DNA of 64,000 nt. Origin: Pelolinea sp. GTDB taxonomy: Bacteria; Chloroflexota; Anaerolineae; Anaerolineales; Anaerolineaceae. The notes under the pieces were generated by a model. It was not told the origin of the DNA, ran no database searches, and saw only the letters and a program-made list of their open reading frames with translations. Positions 1 through 10,290 of the stretch are shown piece after piece. The stretch lies in the NCBI GenBank assembly GCA_012797975.1, contig JAAZOD010000029.1, forward strand, positions 1 through 64,000, read 5' to 3'. Both the position numbers and the translations under genes were made by a program. Numbering within the stretch: the first letter of the stretch is position 1; every line of letters starts with the position of its first letter.

Positions 1-139
1 AAAATAGCTCGAAAAGGAGCAAAGAGTATGAAAACGGTCAGGGTGTGATCTGCTGGATACCATTCAGATAGAGGATAAAGTGTTGAAAAATCCTCATCCT
101 CTCCACTTTTTTCCAAATTTCCTCCGTTTTTCAACAGCC

Positions 140-161
140 TCGTAAATGCCTCCATTTACGA
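140..161 (-). terminator. Hairpin spanning the rpoD stop codon
   Basis: Positions 140-148 and 153-161 are perfect inverted repeats of 9 bp with a 4-base loop, and the rpoD stop codon (156-158) lies inside. On the minus strand no U-run follows, so it is more likely an mRNA 3'-end stabiliser or weak terminator than a classical intrinsic terminator. The rest of 1-139 shows no gene that I can support. Confidence 0.4.
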
Positions 162-1676
162 AAGATATTCCCTCAAATCGCGACTGCGAGAGGGGTGGCG
201 CAGTTTTCTCAGTGCTTTTGCTTCGATCTGGCGGATGCGTTCGCGGGTAACATTGAAATAGTTGCTGACCTCTTCCAGCGTGTGGTCTTTTCCGTCCAGT
301 AGACCAAAGCGCAGCTCCAGCACCTGACGTTCCCGTTCGGAAAGCGCGGAAAGGGCAGATTGTACCTGTTCTCGCAGCATTTCCCGGGCAGCAGCATCCA
401 TGGGTTCGATCGCATCCATATCTTCGATGAAATCTCCAAGCTGGCTGCTATCCTCATCTCCAACCGGATATTCCAGAGAAATGGGTTCTTCTGCCGATTT
501 CATGATTTGCTGCACCTTTTGCGAAGCGGTTTTCCATTTGGTCATCAATGGCTTTGGAATTGGCTGATCAGTGTGCAATAGTTCTTTGATGTGATCCGCA
601 TCATGTTTATCCATGAATTCCGATTCCAACGACAGTTCCTCAAACGTTGGGTCGCGGTTGAGACTTTGGGTCAGCTTTCTTTGAATACGCAGCAATTTCG
701 AGATGGATTCAAAGAGGTGGACGGGAATACGGATGGTGCGCGCCTGTTCGGCAATATGGCGGCTGATGGATTGCCTGATCCACCAGGTGGCGTATGTGCT
801 GAATTTATAACCAAGTGTAGGATCAAATTTGGAAACTGCCCTCAACAGACCCAGGTTGCCTTCCTGGATCAAATCAAGCAGAGAGATGCCTCTGCCAAGG
901 TATTTTTTGGCAACGCTCACCACCAGGCGCAGGTTGGCGCGGATAAGCACCTGCGTGGCGTCGTAAGAAAGCGCATGGATCTCGGAAATGTTCTGCTTCA
1001 AGACTTCCTCTTCCGGGAATCGGTTCTGGAAAAAATTGGAACGGGGAATGCGCCTGTTTTCGTTGAAATATTCGAGCAGGTCCTGAGCGACATTGGCTGG
1101 CAATAAATAACAGGCCAGGTAAATGGCATACACTTCTTGGATCAAACCGGTCAGCAACTCCGAAGTGATAGGATCATCGGAAGAATATTTCTGGTTCCAG
1201 TAGGTGTTGAGGTAATCGCGCATATAGGATGGAATATCAATATCCCATTGAGAACGCAGCATTTGTGCTTCTGTTAAGACCAGGCTGAAATCGGGGGCAG
1301 AGAGGCCCGGTTTGGTGGTCGTTACGCTTTCCACATTGTTGTACGAAGTGGAAAGATCTTTACAGATTTGAAAGAAGATCTCCGAGTAAGAAGCGCTGTT
1401 TTCCTTATCCTCTTTTGGAAAAATCTGACTCAGCAGCTTGCGGACGCGGCGGTCGGCTTCAATGCGGGTGGATAAGTGAAATTCGTTGGTGGCGTCCAGG
1501 AGCTCGATTTGACCGATCTCTTTGAGATAGAGGCGTACGGGATCTTCCGAATATTCCAGCGTTGAGGAATTTTCGACCGGTGCTTCCTCTAAAAAATCGT
1601 CGAATGAATCCGGTTCTCCGCCAGAAGGGAGATTTTCGATCATATCCTCATTCTCGTCATCAAGGAAATCAGGCAT
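156..1676 (-). CDS. rpoD: RNA polymerase primary sigma factor RpoD (sigma-70)
   Basis: This is the housekeeping sigma factor that directs RNA polymerase to -35/-10 promoters. The 506 residues show an acidic N-terminus, region 1.2 (about 40-72, with [11 protein letters not shown]), a spacer of about 150 residues, region 2 (about 247-315, with [22 protein letters not shown] and [10 protein letters not shown]), region 3, and region 4 with [13 protein letters not shown] and the helix-turn-helix [19 protein letters not shown]. The ATG at 1676 has GGAAG upstream. It follows dnaG on the same strand, as in the classical primase-sigma macromolecular synthesis operon. The perfect TTGACA-N17-TATAAT-like promoters found in this window fit this factor. 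Confidence 0.97.
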   Translation of the reverse strand: MPDFLDDENEDMIENLPSGGEPDSFDDFLEEAPVENSSTLEYSEDPVRLYLKEIGQIELLDATNEFHLSTRIEADRRVRKLLSQIFPKEDKENSASYSEIFFQICKDLSTSYNNVESVTTTKPGLSAPDFSLVLTEAQMLRSQWDIDIPSYMRDYLNTYWNQKYSSDDPITSELLTGLIQEVYAIYLACYLLPANVAQDLLEYFNENRRIPRSNFFQNRFPEEEVLKQNISEIHALSYDATQVLIRANLRLVVSVAKKYLGRGISLLDLIQEGNLGLLRAVSKFDPTLGYKFSTYATWWIRQSISRHIAEQARTIRIPVHLFESISKLLRIQRKLTQSLNRDPTFEELSLESEFMDKHDADHIKELLHTDQPIPKPLMTKWKTASQKVQQIMKSAEEPISLEYPVGDEDSSQLGDFIEDMDAIEPMDAAAREMLREQVQSALSALSERERQVLELRFGLLDGKDHTLEEVSNYFNVTRERIRQIEAKALRKLRHPSRSRDLREYLS

Positions 1677-1799
1677 AATTACTTACTTCCATTGGCTAGA
1701 TTTACTTTTAGATTCTTGAAAGTCGTGGATAGGATAATAGCTTCCCCTGAAAGATCTTTTACTACATAGGATGGCATATCTGAATTATACATGAAGAAA

Positions 1800-3713
1800 T
1801 CAGTCGCTGATCAGTGGAATCGACTGCGCTTTTTCGACCAATCCACGCGTCTTGATGGCATCCAACAGTTCTTTTTGCAATTCCAAATCGGCTGCCGCCT
1901 CGTTTTCGTCGGTTTGTTGCTGGAGAAGATACAGGCTTTTGATCTTCTCATTTACTTTGATCTTGCGCAGTATGAGCAGCGTTCTGGCAAGGTCTTCCAA
2001 AATGCGATCCTGCGAGGTGCCGGTGTGGATGACCTGTTCCCATTCCGTTTCCAGCCAAACCAGGTCATCCGGAAGGTTTTGAAGGATGAATTCTGCTGCG
2101 TCTTGATCAACCTGCTGCAGTGATTTCATGATGAGGACAAAGACAAGCTGAAGATCGCCTGATTCCACGTCCGAATTGGAGAGTGGAACAAGATCGTTCT
2201 TCTTCAGATAACGATCCACGTCATACACCAATTCGGGTTTTTTCAACAAAAGCAAAATGAAATGCTTTTCAAGATTGTAGATTTTGCTTTTTTCCGAGGA
2301 AGCCAGCGTTTCCAGTGAGCCCGGTTCCGTCTCGATCTTTCGCCGGTTCGAACGCCCGCGGCTTATATATTGAACTTCGGAAATGGAAAACAGCGACTGC
2401 TCGTCAATATGCAATACCCGGGCAAGCTGCTGGCGGTAGGCATCCCGTTCCACAGCGTTAGGGACATCCTTGATCAGCGGAACCACCTTGCTGGCAATTT
2501 CACTCTTGGTTTTCGGATCATCCAGGTTCTTCCCGTTGACAAGCGCATCGATCACATGCGTAATGATGGGTTTTGCCTGATCGATGATCTCCTTCCATTT
2601 TTCCTGGTCCTCCAGGGCGATCTCGTCGGGGTCTTTTCCCTCAGGTAGAGAACAGACGCGGATATCCGCATCAAGGCGCGCTTCGGTGCGGACCAGCCCC
2701 CTGGGGTCAAAGATGAAATCATCCGAGTGATCCATGGCATCGCGAGCAACTTCCAGTCCTTTTAAGGTGGCTTTTTCACCGGCGGAATCAGGATCGAGCG
2801 CCAGGATGATCTTGCGCGTGTAGCGTTTCAACAAGCGCATTTGAACGGGGGTAAGGGCGGTTCCCATGGGGGAAACGGCATTTTGGAACCCCGATTGGTA
2901 GAGCCCGATGACATCAAAATACCCTTCCACGATGACCGCCTGATCGGCTGTACGGATGGGTTTGCGTGCTTTATCCAATCCGTATAACAGAGCACTTTTA
3001 TCAAACAGCAGCGTTTGGGGAGAATTTAAATATTTTGGATTATCCTCGCTTAAAAGGGCTCGCGCGCCAAAACCGCACAAGCGCTGGTTTGCGTCGCGAA
3101 TGGGAAAGGTAACACGGTTGCGAAAGCGATCGTAAAACCCTTCCTGCTCACTGCGTTTTGTGATCAAGCCGCAATCCAACAGTTCTTTCTCGCTGTATCC
3201 TTTATTGCGGAAATATGCCAACCCGTCTTCCCAACCATCCGGAGCATACCCCAATTCAAAGGTTTCAATGGTTTTGCTGGTGAGCTTGCGTTTCTCGGTC
3301 AGATAAGCAAGCGCGGCTTGCCCCTTTTCGGTTTGGGTGAGGTGATGCCTGAAAAAGATGAGCGCTTCTTCCAGAATGCCGCTCAACTTTTCTTCATAAG
3401 CATTTTCTTCCTTCTTTTTGGGTGTCAGTGGTTCCAGCGTAATGCCCGCTTTTTGGGCCAGGTAATGCAACGTTTCTGAAAAATCCCAGCCTTCTTTTTT
3501 CATCAAGAAACGAAAAATATCGCCACCTTCGTTGCATTCCCCAAAGCAGCGCCAGGTGCCGGATTCTGGAAAAACAACAAAAGCCGGCGTGCGGGTGTTG
3601 GAGTGGAATGGGCAAAAACCAATGTAATTCTTGCCCGTACGCCGCAGTTTTACCGTTTCTGAGACAAGATCAACGATATCGATCCTGGATTTGATCTCTT
3701 CAATATTATTCAT
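1800..3713 (-). CDS. dnaG: DNA primase DnaG
   Basis: This enzyme makes the RNA primers for DNA replication. The 637-residue chain has the three expected parts. The N-terminal CHC2 zinc-binding domain has CPFH near residue 36 and CFGEC near 58. The TOPRIM catalytic core has VIVEGYFDVI at about 259 and the acidic ALDPDSAG at about 308. A helical C-terminal region follows, likely for helicase binding. The length is typical. A TATAAT -10 hexamer lies upstream at 3734-3739 without a clear -35. It sits between a small unknown gene and rpoD on the same strand. Confidence 0.96.
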   Translation of the reverse strand: MNNIEEIKSRIDIVDLVSETVKLRRTGKNYIGFCPFHSNTRTPAFVVFPESGTWRCFGECNEGGDIFRFLMKKEGWDFSETLHYLAQKAGITLEPLTPKKKEENAYEEKLSGILEEALIFFRHHLTQTEKGQAALAYLTEKRKLTSKTIETFELGYAPDGWEDGLAYFRNKGYSEKELLDCGLITKRSEQEGFYDRFRNRVTFPIRDANQRLCGFGARALLSEDNPKYLNSPQTLLFDKSALLYGLDKARKPIRTADQAVIVEGYFDVIGLYQSGFQNAVSPMGTALTPVQMRLLKRYTRKIILALDPDSAGEKATLKGLEVARDAMDHSDDFIFDPRGLVRTEARLDADIRVCSLPEGKDPDEIALEDQEKWKEIIDQAKPIITHVIDALVNGKNLDDPKTKSEIASKVVPLIKDVPNAVERDAYRQQLARVLHIDEQSLFSISEVQYISRGRSNRRKIETEPGSLETLASSEKSKIYNLEKHFILLLLKKPELVYDVDRYLKKNDLVPLSNSDVESGDLQLVFVLIMKSLQQVDQDAAEFILQNLPDDLVWLETEWEQVIHTGTSQDRILEDLARTLLILRKIKVNEKIKSLYLLQQQTDENEAAADLELQKELLDAIKTRGLVEKAQSIPLISD

Positions 3714-3825
3714 AAAATCACGCCGCTCTATTAATTATAGAAGCACTTTCTGGCTGTCCTGTTGGTGAGCCACAACGAATGGCGTTCGGCTGCCGGGCAT
3801 GCTCGCGGAGAATTTTTGCCAGCGA

Positions 3826-4107
3826 TCACCCGCTGATGGCTGCCAGAATTTTACTGGCAAGCTCATCCAATGTTCTCTCGTCATCCACTTCTGAATCCAT
3901 GGAGATGCTCACAGTGTTGTTGAAATTGAACATGATATTGCACTGGATGCTGTGATCGCCCATGTTCTTTCGAGCGAGAATGAGGTTGGCAATTTCGCGT
4001 GTTTTCCAAATTTCCATACCCAATCCGGGCAGTATGGTGAGTGTTTTTAAGTACCCTTCCTTGGGATCGTTGAACGGAACATTTTCAACTCTCTCCCATT
4101 GAGACAT
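3826..4107 (-). CDS. Conserved-looking hypothetical protein, 93 aa
   Basis: I do not recognise this family. The 93-residue protein starts MSQWERVENVPF, is neutral to acidic, and has no signal peptide or membrane segment. Its C-terminal half reads like a small alpha/beta domain with a helix DERTLDELASKILAAI at the end. The start codon follows the glyQS stop after 2 bp, so the two are almost certainly co-transcribed and perhaps translationally coupled. That placement between glyQS and dnaG is the only clue to its job. Confidence 0.7.
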   Translation of the reverse strand: MSQWERVENVPFNDPKEGYLKTLTILPGLGMEIWKTREIANLILARKNMGDHSIQCNIMFNFNNTVSISMDSEVDDERTLDELASKILAAISG

Positions 4108-4109
4108 TT

Positions 4110-7100
4110 TTAGAAACCCTCCAATTTTGTGAAATCCATCACGTGATCTGCCAGACTTACAATCTGCTGCAGCAATCCCAGACGATTGTGCTGGAGTTTC
4201 AGATCTTCCTCCATAACCAGCACTTTATCAAAGAATAGATTGACTGCTGGAATGATGGGGGTGAATGTGTTCATCAAATCGTCCACAGAACCATCCTGTC
4301 GTGTCTGGTTGCAGGCATTCTGGGTGGCATGGTATAGCTGTTTTTCTTCTTCGTCCACCAGCAATTTTTCATCGGGGGTGAAACGTTGCGGAATATCGCG
4401 GGTGATGCGCACGCAGCGCGAGAAAGTCTGCAAGATCTCCAGCCAATCTTTGCGGGCCACCCAATTGGTGAGCTGCTGGGCCGCTTGAAATGCACGATAC
4501 GGGGTGTTGCCTTGTGCAACCTCGACCGCTGCCACAATATCATAGTGAAAGCCTTTATCAAGCAGATAGTTGGAAAAGCGAGCTTTGACGAAATCCACGC
4601 AGGCAGTAAGATCGGCGGGTTTTGCTTCCATTGGCAAGTACTTTGCTGCAATGGCCAATCCTTGCCGGATGTCGAAATCTGATTTCCATTCCACCAAATT
4701 TTGAATAATGCCGATGGCAGCCCTTCTCAAACCGAATGGATCTTTGGTTCCGCTGGGGGCCATGTTGGCAGCAAACAACCCGGCCAGCGAGTCCAGGCGA
4801 TCTGCCAGACCGAGGATCAATCCGATCTTGTTGGCGGGAATGCGGTCACCGGCAAAACGAGGAAAATATTGTTCTTCCAAGGCCAGAGCCACCGCTTCCG
4901 GTTCCCCGGACAATTGCGCGTAATATTTGCCAATGGTGCCCTGCAGCGAGGTCATTTCAATGACCATGTTGGTGACCAGATCCAGTTTGCACAGGTGGGC
5001 GGCCCGCTTGGTAGAATCGATTTCCTCTTTGTTCAGATCAAAGAATGGGATCAAATCTGCGACGATCTGCTCGATGCGCTCATTCTTATCGAGCATGGAT
5101 CCCAGGGCAAGATGGAAGGTCAGGGTTCCCAACTTGGTGCGGAACCATTCCAGATCATGCTGGCGATCTTCACGAATGAAGAAAGCTGCATCTTTAAAGC
5201 GAGCTCCAATGACTTCTTCATTTCCTCGCGCCACCATTGAAAGATGCTGGTCGTCTCCGTTGCGAACGGTGATGAAATTGGGCAAGATCGACCCTTCCTT
5301 GGTCAGAAGCGGGAAATAGCGCTGGTGCTTCTTCATCACATCGATCAGCACTTCCTGGGGCAGGTCCAAATGTTCTTTGGAGAAATTGCCAAGCAGAGCA
5401 GTGGGCGCTTCTACCAAGTTGCAGACTTCGTCCACCAATTTCTCGTCCAGCGTGTCCGAAGCATGAATGCTCTGGCATAAATGGCTGACCTGCTGAACGA
5501 TCTCATTTCGGCGTGTTTTGTGGTCAAGGACGATGCCTTGCGATTTCAGGAATTCAAAATATGAAGCAGCATCTTTAATCTCAAAGGTATCCGCATCATG
5601 GAAGCGCAAACCGCGGGTGCTGTTACCAGAAGTGAGATTTGCATAATGCAGCGGAATGACCACCGTCCCGTACATGGTTACCAACCAGCGGATGGGGCGT
5701 GAAAAGGACACGTTCGAAGAGTTCCAGCGCATGGATTTTGTAAAATGAATCCCGGCGATCAAATTTTGCAGAGCTTCCGGCAGTACCGCCAGTGCCGGTT
5801 TCCCTTTATGGAACACCTGCGCGGTAATGTACTTTCCCCCATCCATCTCTGCCACGTGCAGATCTTCCAAATTTACCCCTTTTCCTTTTGCAAATCCTTC
5901 GGCCGCTTTGGTGGGTTTGCCGCTGGCGTCGTACGCTGCCTTGGCTGGTGGGCCTTTTACAATTTCACTGGAATCGGGTTGGCTGGTTGCCAGTTCATGG
6001 ATATACACGACAAGGCGGCGGGGGGTGCCAAATACCTTAACGCTGTCATAATCGAGACGCAAAGATTCCAGCATGGAGACGGTGTTTTGTTCCAACTGCT
6101 GCATCGCATCGGCAAGGTCTTGCGCGGGCAATTCTTCGGTGCCAATTTCCAGAAGCAGCGATTGCGGCTGCGAGGGTTGGTCGGCCATGGCTTCATCGAA
6201 TACAAGCTGTTCTTCCTGAACAGGTTGTGTATCAACATTCTTCTGCAGCCAGGGGAAGCCCAATTCCTCGCGTTGAGCCAGATAGCCCTGCGCGGTTTTA
6301 CGGGAAAGATCGCGCATGCGGGAAAATAATGCTTGTCGTTCTGTCACGCCCACCGCACCGCGCGTATCGAGGATATTGAAAGTATGCGAGCATTTCAGGA
6401 TGTAATCGTGCGCAGGCAGCACCAGCCCGTTCTCGAGGCACTTGCGCGCTTCTTTTTCGTACAGGTCGAACATGGCGCGCAGGTTCTCCACGTCAGCTTT
6501 TTCAAAGTAATAGGTGCTGTGTTCGCGTTCACCCTGATAATTCACATCACCATAGGTGTAGCGATCACTCCATTGAATGGTGCGGAAATTGTAGTTTCCC
6601 TGCAACGCCATGGCGATGCGTTCCAGGCCATAAGTGATCTCCACGGAGACGGGTTCCAGGATGATGCCGCCGGCCTGTTGGAAATAAGTGAATTGCGTGA
6701 TCTCCTGCCCATCCAGCCAGACTTCCCAACCCAGCCCCCAGGCGCCCAGCGCCGGCGATTCCCAATTATCTTCCACGAAACGAATATCATGGCTGCGGGG
6801 ATCGATGCCAAGGGCCTGCAACGATTTCAGGTACAGCTCCTGCGGATTGCCCGGATCAGGTTTTAAAATGACCTGGAATTGGTAATGCTGCTGCAAGCGA
6901 TACGGATTTTCCCCATAACGTCCATCATCCGGACGGATGGAAGGTTCCACATACGCCACATTCCAGGGTTCGGGACCCAACACACGCAAATAGGTGGCAG
7001 GGTTCATGGTACCAGCACCGACTTGGGTATAGTAGGGCTGCCAGATCAAACAGCCATTCTTGGACCAGTAATCTTGCAGTTTTAAAATGATCTCCTGAAA

Positions 7101-7118
7101 TTGCAGCGCTTCGCTCAT
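4110..7118 (-). CDS. glyQS: Glycyl-tRNA synthetase, fused alpha and beta chains
   Basis: It charges tRNA-Gly with glycine. The first 300 or so residues are the alpha (catalytic, class II) chain, starting [18 protein letters not shown] and containing [20 protein letters not shown]. After a linker near 300-325 rich in Gln and Pro, the rest is the beta chain, beginning [12 protein letters not shown] and ending in an anticodon-binding DALR-like domain. In most bacteria these are separate glyQ and glyS genes, and at 1002 residues this is a true one-chain fusion. No frameshift or stop occurs at the junction. An extended -10 (TGGTATAAT, 7161-7166) precedes it. Confidence 0.96.
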   Translation of the reverse strand: MSEALQFQEIILKLQDYWSKNGCLIWQPYYTQVGAGTMNPATYLRVLGPEPWNVAYVEPSIRPDDGRYGENPYRLQQHYQFQVILKPDPGNPQELYLKSLQALGIDPRSHDIRFVEDNWESPALGAWGLGWEVWLDGQEITQFTYFQQAGGIILEPVSVEITYGLERIAMALQGNYNFRTIQWSDRYTYGDVNYQGEREHSTYYFEKADVENLRAMFDLYEKEARKCLENGLVLPAHDYILKCSHTFNILDTRGAVGVTERQALFSRMRDLSRKTAQGYLAQREELGFPWLQKNVDTQPVQEEQLVFDEAMADQPSQPQSLLLEIGTEELPAQDLADAMQQLEQNTVSMLESLRLDYDSVKVFGTPRRLVVYIHELATSQPDSSEIVKGPPAKAAYDASGKPTKAAEGFAKGKGVNLEDLHVAEMDGGKYITAQVFHKGKPALAVLPEALQNLIAGIHFTKSMRWNSSNVSFSRPIRWLVTMYGTVVIPLHYANLTSGNSTRGLRFHDADTFEIKDAASYFEFLKSQGIVLDHKTRRNEIVQQVSHLCQSIHASDTLDEKLVDEVCNLVEAPTALLGNFSKEHLDLPQEVLIDVMKKHQRYFPLLTKEGSILPNFITVRNGDDQHLSMVARGNEEVIGARFKDAAFFIREDRQHDLEWFRTKLGTLTFHLALGSMLDKNERIEQIVADLIPFFDLNKEEIDSTKRAAHLCKLDLVTNMVIEMTSLQGTIGKYYAQLSGEPEAVALALEEQYFPRFAGDRIPANKIGLILGLADRLDSLAGLFAANMAPSGTKDPFGLRRAAIGIIQNLVEWKSDFDIRQGLAIAAKYLPMEAKPADLTACVDFVKARFSNYLLDKGFHYDIVAAVEVAQGNTPYRAFQAAQQLTNWVARKDWLEILQTFSRCVRITRDIPQRFTPDEKLLVDEEEKQLYHATQNACNQTRQDGSVDDLMNTFTPIIPAVNLFFDKVLVMEEDLKLQHNRLGLLQQIVSLADHVMDFTKLEGF

Positions 7119-7160
7119 AATTTCTCCAAAAATGATGACAAATTTTTATCTAATCCACGA

Positions 7161-7166
7161 ATTATA
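7161..7166 (-). promoter_or_regulatory. Extended -10 upstream of glyQS
   Basis: On the minus strand TATAAT is preceded by TGG, giving an extended -10 element about 43 bp before the glyQS start codon. No convincing -35 hexamer is seen. The start itself has GGAG at good spacing. Confidence 0.45.
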
Positions 7167-7182
7167 CCAATCTAGCGGATTT

Positions 7183-7836
7183 TTAGAGATTGCGGGAATA
7201 GATCACAAGCTCCCGATCGAGCCCCAACAGTGTGGACCAGACACTTTTCCTCTGCCAGTCGTTTGAAAATTTCTCCCAGCTCTCTTTCTGCACCCTGCGG
7301 CTCTGCGGCAGATGCACCAGATAGGGATTCGGGTCGAGAACATACAGCATGTCATCTTCGGCGGAAAAATCAATGATATTCACCCAATGTGCTCCGCCGT
7401 TTTTCCAGATCTTCAATGCCGAAATGAATTTGCCGGAAATGATCTTTTCAAGAATGAGAGCGCGATTTGCGCAGTTGTATCGTTCGGCGCTCCACGGGAG
7501 CCCTAATTTTTGCATCCACTGGTTGAAAGCGGAAACCAGGCCCCAGGGAGCGGTGGCACCGCCAACGGAGGGGATGGTCTTCGGCAGACGGTCCCAGATG
7601 CTGAAATGGGTTTGGTAGATGATATTTTCCTTGCGCAGGGAGAGATTGTGAATATTTTCCTGTTTGAGGATGACGTTGATGATCATGGCCAAACTGGTCG
7701 GACCACAATCATTGGAAACGATACCCTTTTCACGAAAACCCTGTGACATGTAGAATTGCCCGAACGAAGATGGAAAGGATTTTTCGATCAGAGGTTCTTC
7801 TTCCGAATGGGTATTGAGGTTCCGTTCATCCATCAT
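7183..7836 (-). CDS. C39-like (papain-fold) cysteine peptidase family protein
   Basis: The 217-residue protein carries the peptidase C39-like signature. A putative nucleophile sits in NDCGPTSLAMIINV (about residue 45-58), a His in GAHWVNI, and an acidic residue in YVLDPNPY. Such domains occur in ABC-exporter bacteriocin peptidases and in stand-alone proteins of uncertain substrate. No signal peptide or membrane segment is visible, so it appears cytoplasmic, and no transporter is adjacent. It is transcribed away from the LysM lipoprotein at 7895. Two start codons lie in tandem (7836, 7833) with only a weak ribosome-binding site. Peptidase activity is inferred from motifs. Confidence 0.75.
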   Translation of the reverse strand: MMDERNLNTHSEEEPLIEKSFPSSFGQFYMSQGFREKGIVSNDCGPTSLAMIINVILKQENIHNLSLRKENIIYQTHFSIWDRLPKTIPSVGGATAPWGLVSAFNQWMQKLGLPWSAERYNCANRALILEKIISGKFISALKIWKNGGAHWVNIIDFSAEDDMLYVLDPNPYLVHLPQSRRVQKESWEKFSNDWQRKSVWSTLLGLDRELVIYSRNL

Positions 7837-7880
7837 GCTAGTCTTTTCTTAACATCATTATAAAAGGTATTATAGGAAAG

Positions 7881-7886
7881 TATAAT
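7881..7886 (+). promoter_or_regulatory. -10 hexamer directly upstream of the LysM lipoprotein
   Basis: TATAAT ends 8 bp before the ATG at 7895, so transcription should start at or next to the start codon. No Shine-Dalgarno site lies at usable spacing, so a leaderless mRNA is possible. No good -35 is seen. Confidence 0.45.
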
Positions 7887-7894
7887 TTTTGATA

Positions 7895-8842
7895 ATGAAA
7901 AAGAGAACAATCCTAACCCTGTTTCTGATACCCTTCATCTGTGCATGTGCTGCGAAAGCGGTGACAGCCAGCAACCAGGAACTGACACCGTACGGGTCCT
8001 TTCCCACTTCAACAGTGCAAAGCGAACCTGCTGGCACGACTTCCACTCCTTTGCCTACCCCTTCTCCAACACCCCAGTATCATACCGTTCAAACGGGGGA
8101 GACCATGTCGAGCATTGCTTACCAGTATGGGGTAGACGTGAATGATGTGATGGCATCCAATCCCGATATCAACCCGAATGCCATGGTAACGGGCATGCAA
8201 TTGCTGATCCCTGCCAGAACAGCCAGCGCTGCAACGGCCGGCGCTGAATCAACGCCCGCCTCTGTTGTGCTATCCGAACCTGTCTGCACAAAAGAAAAAA
8301 GCGGGGGATTATGGTGCTTTGTGATGGCCAGCAATGAAAATACTTCCGCGCTTGAAAACGTGCTGGTCGAGATCACACTGGGAGATGAAAGCGCTTCAAC
8401 ATTGACCGCCCAGGTTGCGGCTGCTCCGCTGAATTTATTACCCGGTAAAGGGCAGCTTCCTCTCGCTGTGTATTTCCCTCCCCCCATTCCTGAGCCATAC
8501 CGCTATAGTGTTACCTTGCAATCAGCCATTGCAGTGGAGGATGAAAGCCGCTATCTCAAGACTGAAATCCAGGAACAGACTGTGACGATCTCCAATGATG
8601 GCCTGTCAGCCCAGATCAACGCCCGCCTATTGGTAAGCGGTAGCGCCGGAGAAAACGTGAGGGTCTGGCTGGCTGTGGTAGCGTTGGACGAGAACGGTAC
8701 CGTGGTTGGAGTGCGGCGCCTGGAAACCATTGCCACATTGGATACACAGGGGGTGGTGATGATGAACGGGTATGTCTATTCCACAGGAACGGTCATTGAT
8801 GCGGTGCAGTTGACCGCTGAAGCCATGCAAGCACAATCATAA
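7895..8842 (+). CDS. LysM-domain lipoprotein
   Basis: This is a secreted, probably peptidoglycan-binding lipoprotein of 315 residues. The N-terminus MKKRTILTLFLIPFICAC is a signal peptide ending in a lipobox-like ICAC. A Thr/Ser/Pro-rich linker follows, then one LysM domain (about 65-110, YHTVQTGETMSSIAYQYGV) ending in GMQLLIPA. The C-terminal 180 residues look like beta-rich extracellular sandwich sequence that I cannot assign. I start at ATG 7895. A TTG two codons upstream is in frame but has no ribosome-binding site. The SDR gene follows after 14 bp. Confidence 0.85.
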   Translation: MKKRTILTLFLIPFICACAAKAVTASNQELTPYGSFPTSTVQSEPAGTTSTPLPTPSPTPQYHTVQTGETMSSIAYQYGVDVNDVMASNPDINPNAMVTGMQLLIPARTASAATAGAESTPASVVLSEPVCTKEKSGGLWCFVMASNENTSALENVLVEITLGDESASTLTAQVAAAPLNLLPGKGQLPLAVYFPPPIPEPYRYSVTLQSAIAVEDESRYLKTEIQEQTVTISNDGLSAQINARLLVSGSAGENVRVWLAVVALDENGTVVGVRRLETIATLDTQGVVMMNGYVYSTGTVIDAVQLTAEAMQAQS

Positions 8843-8856
8843 CGAGGAGCAAAACG

Positions 8857-9678
8857 ATGTTCACGACCGGAAAAACAGTCCTTGTCACCGGTTCCACCGA
8901 TGGGATCGGGAAAGAAACTGCCAGGACCCTTGCCTTGCAAGGAGCGCGGGTGCTGATCCATGGACGCAGCAGGGAGCGTGTGAATGAGACCATCCGCGAA
9001 ATCCAAAGCGAAAATCCGCAGGCAGCCGTGGAAGGATATGTGGCCGATTTCTCCTCTCTGCAGACGGTGAAAGCTTTCGCCGGAGAGATCAAGACAAAAG
9101 AACCCGCACTGCAAATACTGATCAATAATGCCGGCACCTATGCACTTGAGTTTCAGGTATCGCAGGATGGGTATGAACTGACCTTTGCTGTGAACCATCT
9201 GGCCCCCTTCCTGTTGACCCTGTCGTTGCTACCGGTTCTACAGCACAATTCTCCGGCGCGCATCATCACGGTGGTTTCTATTGGGCATACTGTGCGCGAT
9301 TTTGATATTTCCAAGATCCATGACCCGGCTGGTTATAAGGCCTGGACTGCCTACAAAATTTCCAAACTTGCCAACATCCTGATGACCTATGAACTGGCAG
9401 AAAGATTGGCCGGGAGCGGGGTGACAGCCAACTGCTTGCACCCCGGCGCGGTGGATACCAAGATGCTGCACAATGCGTTCCCTGATACCCATGGCATCAG
9501 CATTGCGGAAGGAGCAAAATCCTCCATTTACCTGGCTTCATCGGATGAGGTGGCAGCAATGAGCGGTGCATATTTCGAGGATTGTAAACCGGTGCGGTCA
9601 GCACCCATCACGTATGATAAGGAACTGCGGGAAAGACTCTGGAAGCAATGCGAATTGTGGACTGGTTTTGTGAAATAA
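8857..9678 (+). CDS. Short-chain dehydrogenase/reductase (SDR)
   Basis: This is an NAD(P)-dependent oxidoreductase with a classical 273-residue SDR layout. It has the cofactor loop VTGSTDGIGKETA at residues 9-21, NNAG near residue 90, a catalytic Ser in VVSIGH, and the YxxxK pair in AYKISKLANIL. The overall style is that of the retinol-dehydrogenase/WWOX-like group, but the substrate cannot be read from the sequence. GAGGAG lies 9 bp before the ATG. It is probably co-transcribed with the upstream LysM lipoprotein. Confidence 0.92.
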   Translation: MFTTGKTVLVTGSTDGIGKETARTLALQGARVLIHGRSRERVNETIREIQSENPQAAVEGYVADFSSLQTVKAFAGEIKTKEPALQILINNAGTYALEFQVSQDGYELTFAVNHLAPFLLTLSLLPVLQHNSPARIITVVSIGHTVRDFDISKIHDPAGYKAWTAYKISKLANILMTYELAERLAGSGVTANCLHPGAVDTKMLHNAFPDTHGISIAEGAKSSIYLASSDEVAAMSGAYFEDCKPVRSAPITYDKELRERLWKQCELWTGFVK

Positions 9679-9778
9679 AACGGTGATTTTTATGTGAAAA
9701 AACGGACATGATCCTAGTTTCTCGATTGGCCAATGACCATCTATCTGGGGAGGCATTTGTCAGCAGAGTTTTTCGACA

Positions 9779-9973
9779 TCAAAAATCCAGAAAGAATATT
9801 TCTTCAACCGGTCTCTTCAGCAGGCGTGCGATCTTCATGGCGAGCGCAAGGGTAGGATTGTATCTGTTGTTTTCAATCGCGATGATCGTTTGTCTGGTGA
9901 CGCCGAGAAGCCGGGCCATATCTTCCTGCCGCAAGTTTGCCTGTTTTCGCAATTCCTTGACGTTATTCCTCAT
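9779..9973 (-). CDS. Small XRE-family transcriptional regulator
   Basis: This is a 64-residue protein that is essentially one Cro/CI-type helix-turn-helix domain (MRNNVKELRKQANLRQEDMA, then VTRQTIIAIENNRYNPTLAL). Such minimal regulators often repress their own operon together with a small membrane protein. I prefer ATG 9973, which matches the usual N-terminus of the family and overlaps the upstream gene by 11 bp. ATG 9991 is in frame but has its purine-rich site directly abutting. An inverted repeat at 10237-10256 is the likely operator. Confidence 0.85.
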   Translation of the reverse strand: MRNNVKELRKQANLRQEDMARLLGVTRQTIIAIENNRYNPTLALAMKIARLLKRPVEEIFFLDF

Positions 9974-10220
9974 TTCCGTCTTTTCGATCATCTCCCTGAT
10001 TGTTGGCGAGACGTTTTGTCATTGCAAGTTTGACCGAATAAAAAACGATACTTTGACCGCATAGAATAAGGAACGGAATAAATGGCAAATTGTTATTTTG
10101 AACATAATAACCGATGCAGTAGCCCAGCAAAGAAATTCCCGAAAACACAAAAGATGCCCTTGCTGCGTAGAAATTGATGCTCATTTCCATTTCATCGGCT
10201 TTCCAGTTTCTTTTCTCCAT
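9963..10220 (-). CDS. Small two-helix membrane protein, XRE partner
   Basis: The 85-residue protein has two predicted membrane segments (about residues 23-43 and 48-68), a charged N-terminus and a hydrophilic acidic tail. I do not recognise a named family. The ATG at 10220 has GGAGGG at ideal spacing, and a TTG four codons earlier overlaps that site. It is the first gene of a two-gene unit with the XRE regulator, under a strong promoter. The arrangement is commonly seen for small membrane proteins controlled by YozG-like regulators, whose role is not well defined. Confidence 0.75.
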   Translation of the reverse strand: MEKRNWKADEMEMSINFYAARASFVFSGISLLGYCIGYYVQNNNLPFIPFLILCGQSIVFYSVKLAMTKRLANNQGDDRKDGNEE

Positions 10221-10236
10221 TGTTCCCTCCAAACTA

Positions 10237-10256
10237 ATGTAAAGAGTGTTTTACAT
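10237..10256. promoter_or_regulatory. Inverted-repeat operator for the XRE pair
   Basis: ATGTAAA, six bases, then TTTACAT form a perfect 7-bp inverted repeat just downstream of the -10 and before the ribosome-binding site. A further half site (TTTACAT) lies just upstream of the -35, near 10303-10309. Placement fits autorepression by the 64-residue regulator. Confidence 0.6.
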
Positions 10257-10261
10257 CAATA

Positions 10262-10290
10262 AATATAACGGCTATCGGAGAAAATGTCAA
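10262..10290 (-). promoter_or_regulatory. Sigma-70 promoter of the membrane protein/XRE pair
   Basis: TTGACA (10285-10290), a 17-bp spacer and TATATT (10262-10267) on the minus strand. This is a near-consensus promoter with the operator overlapping its start site. Confidence 0.8.
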
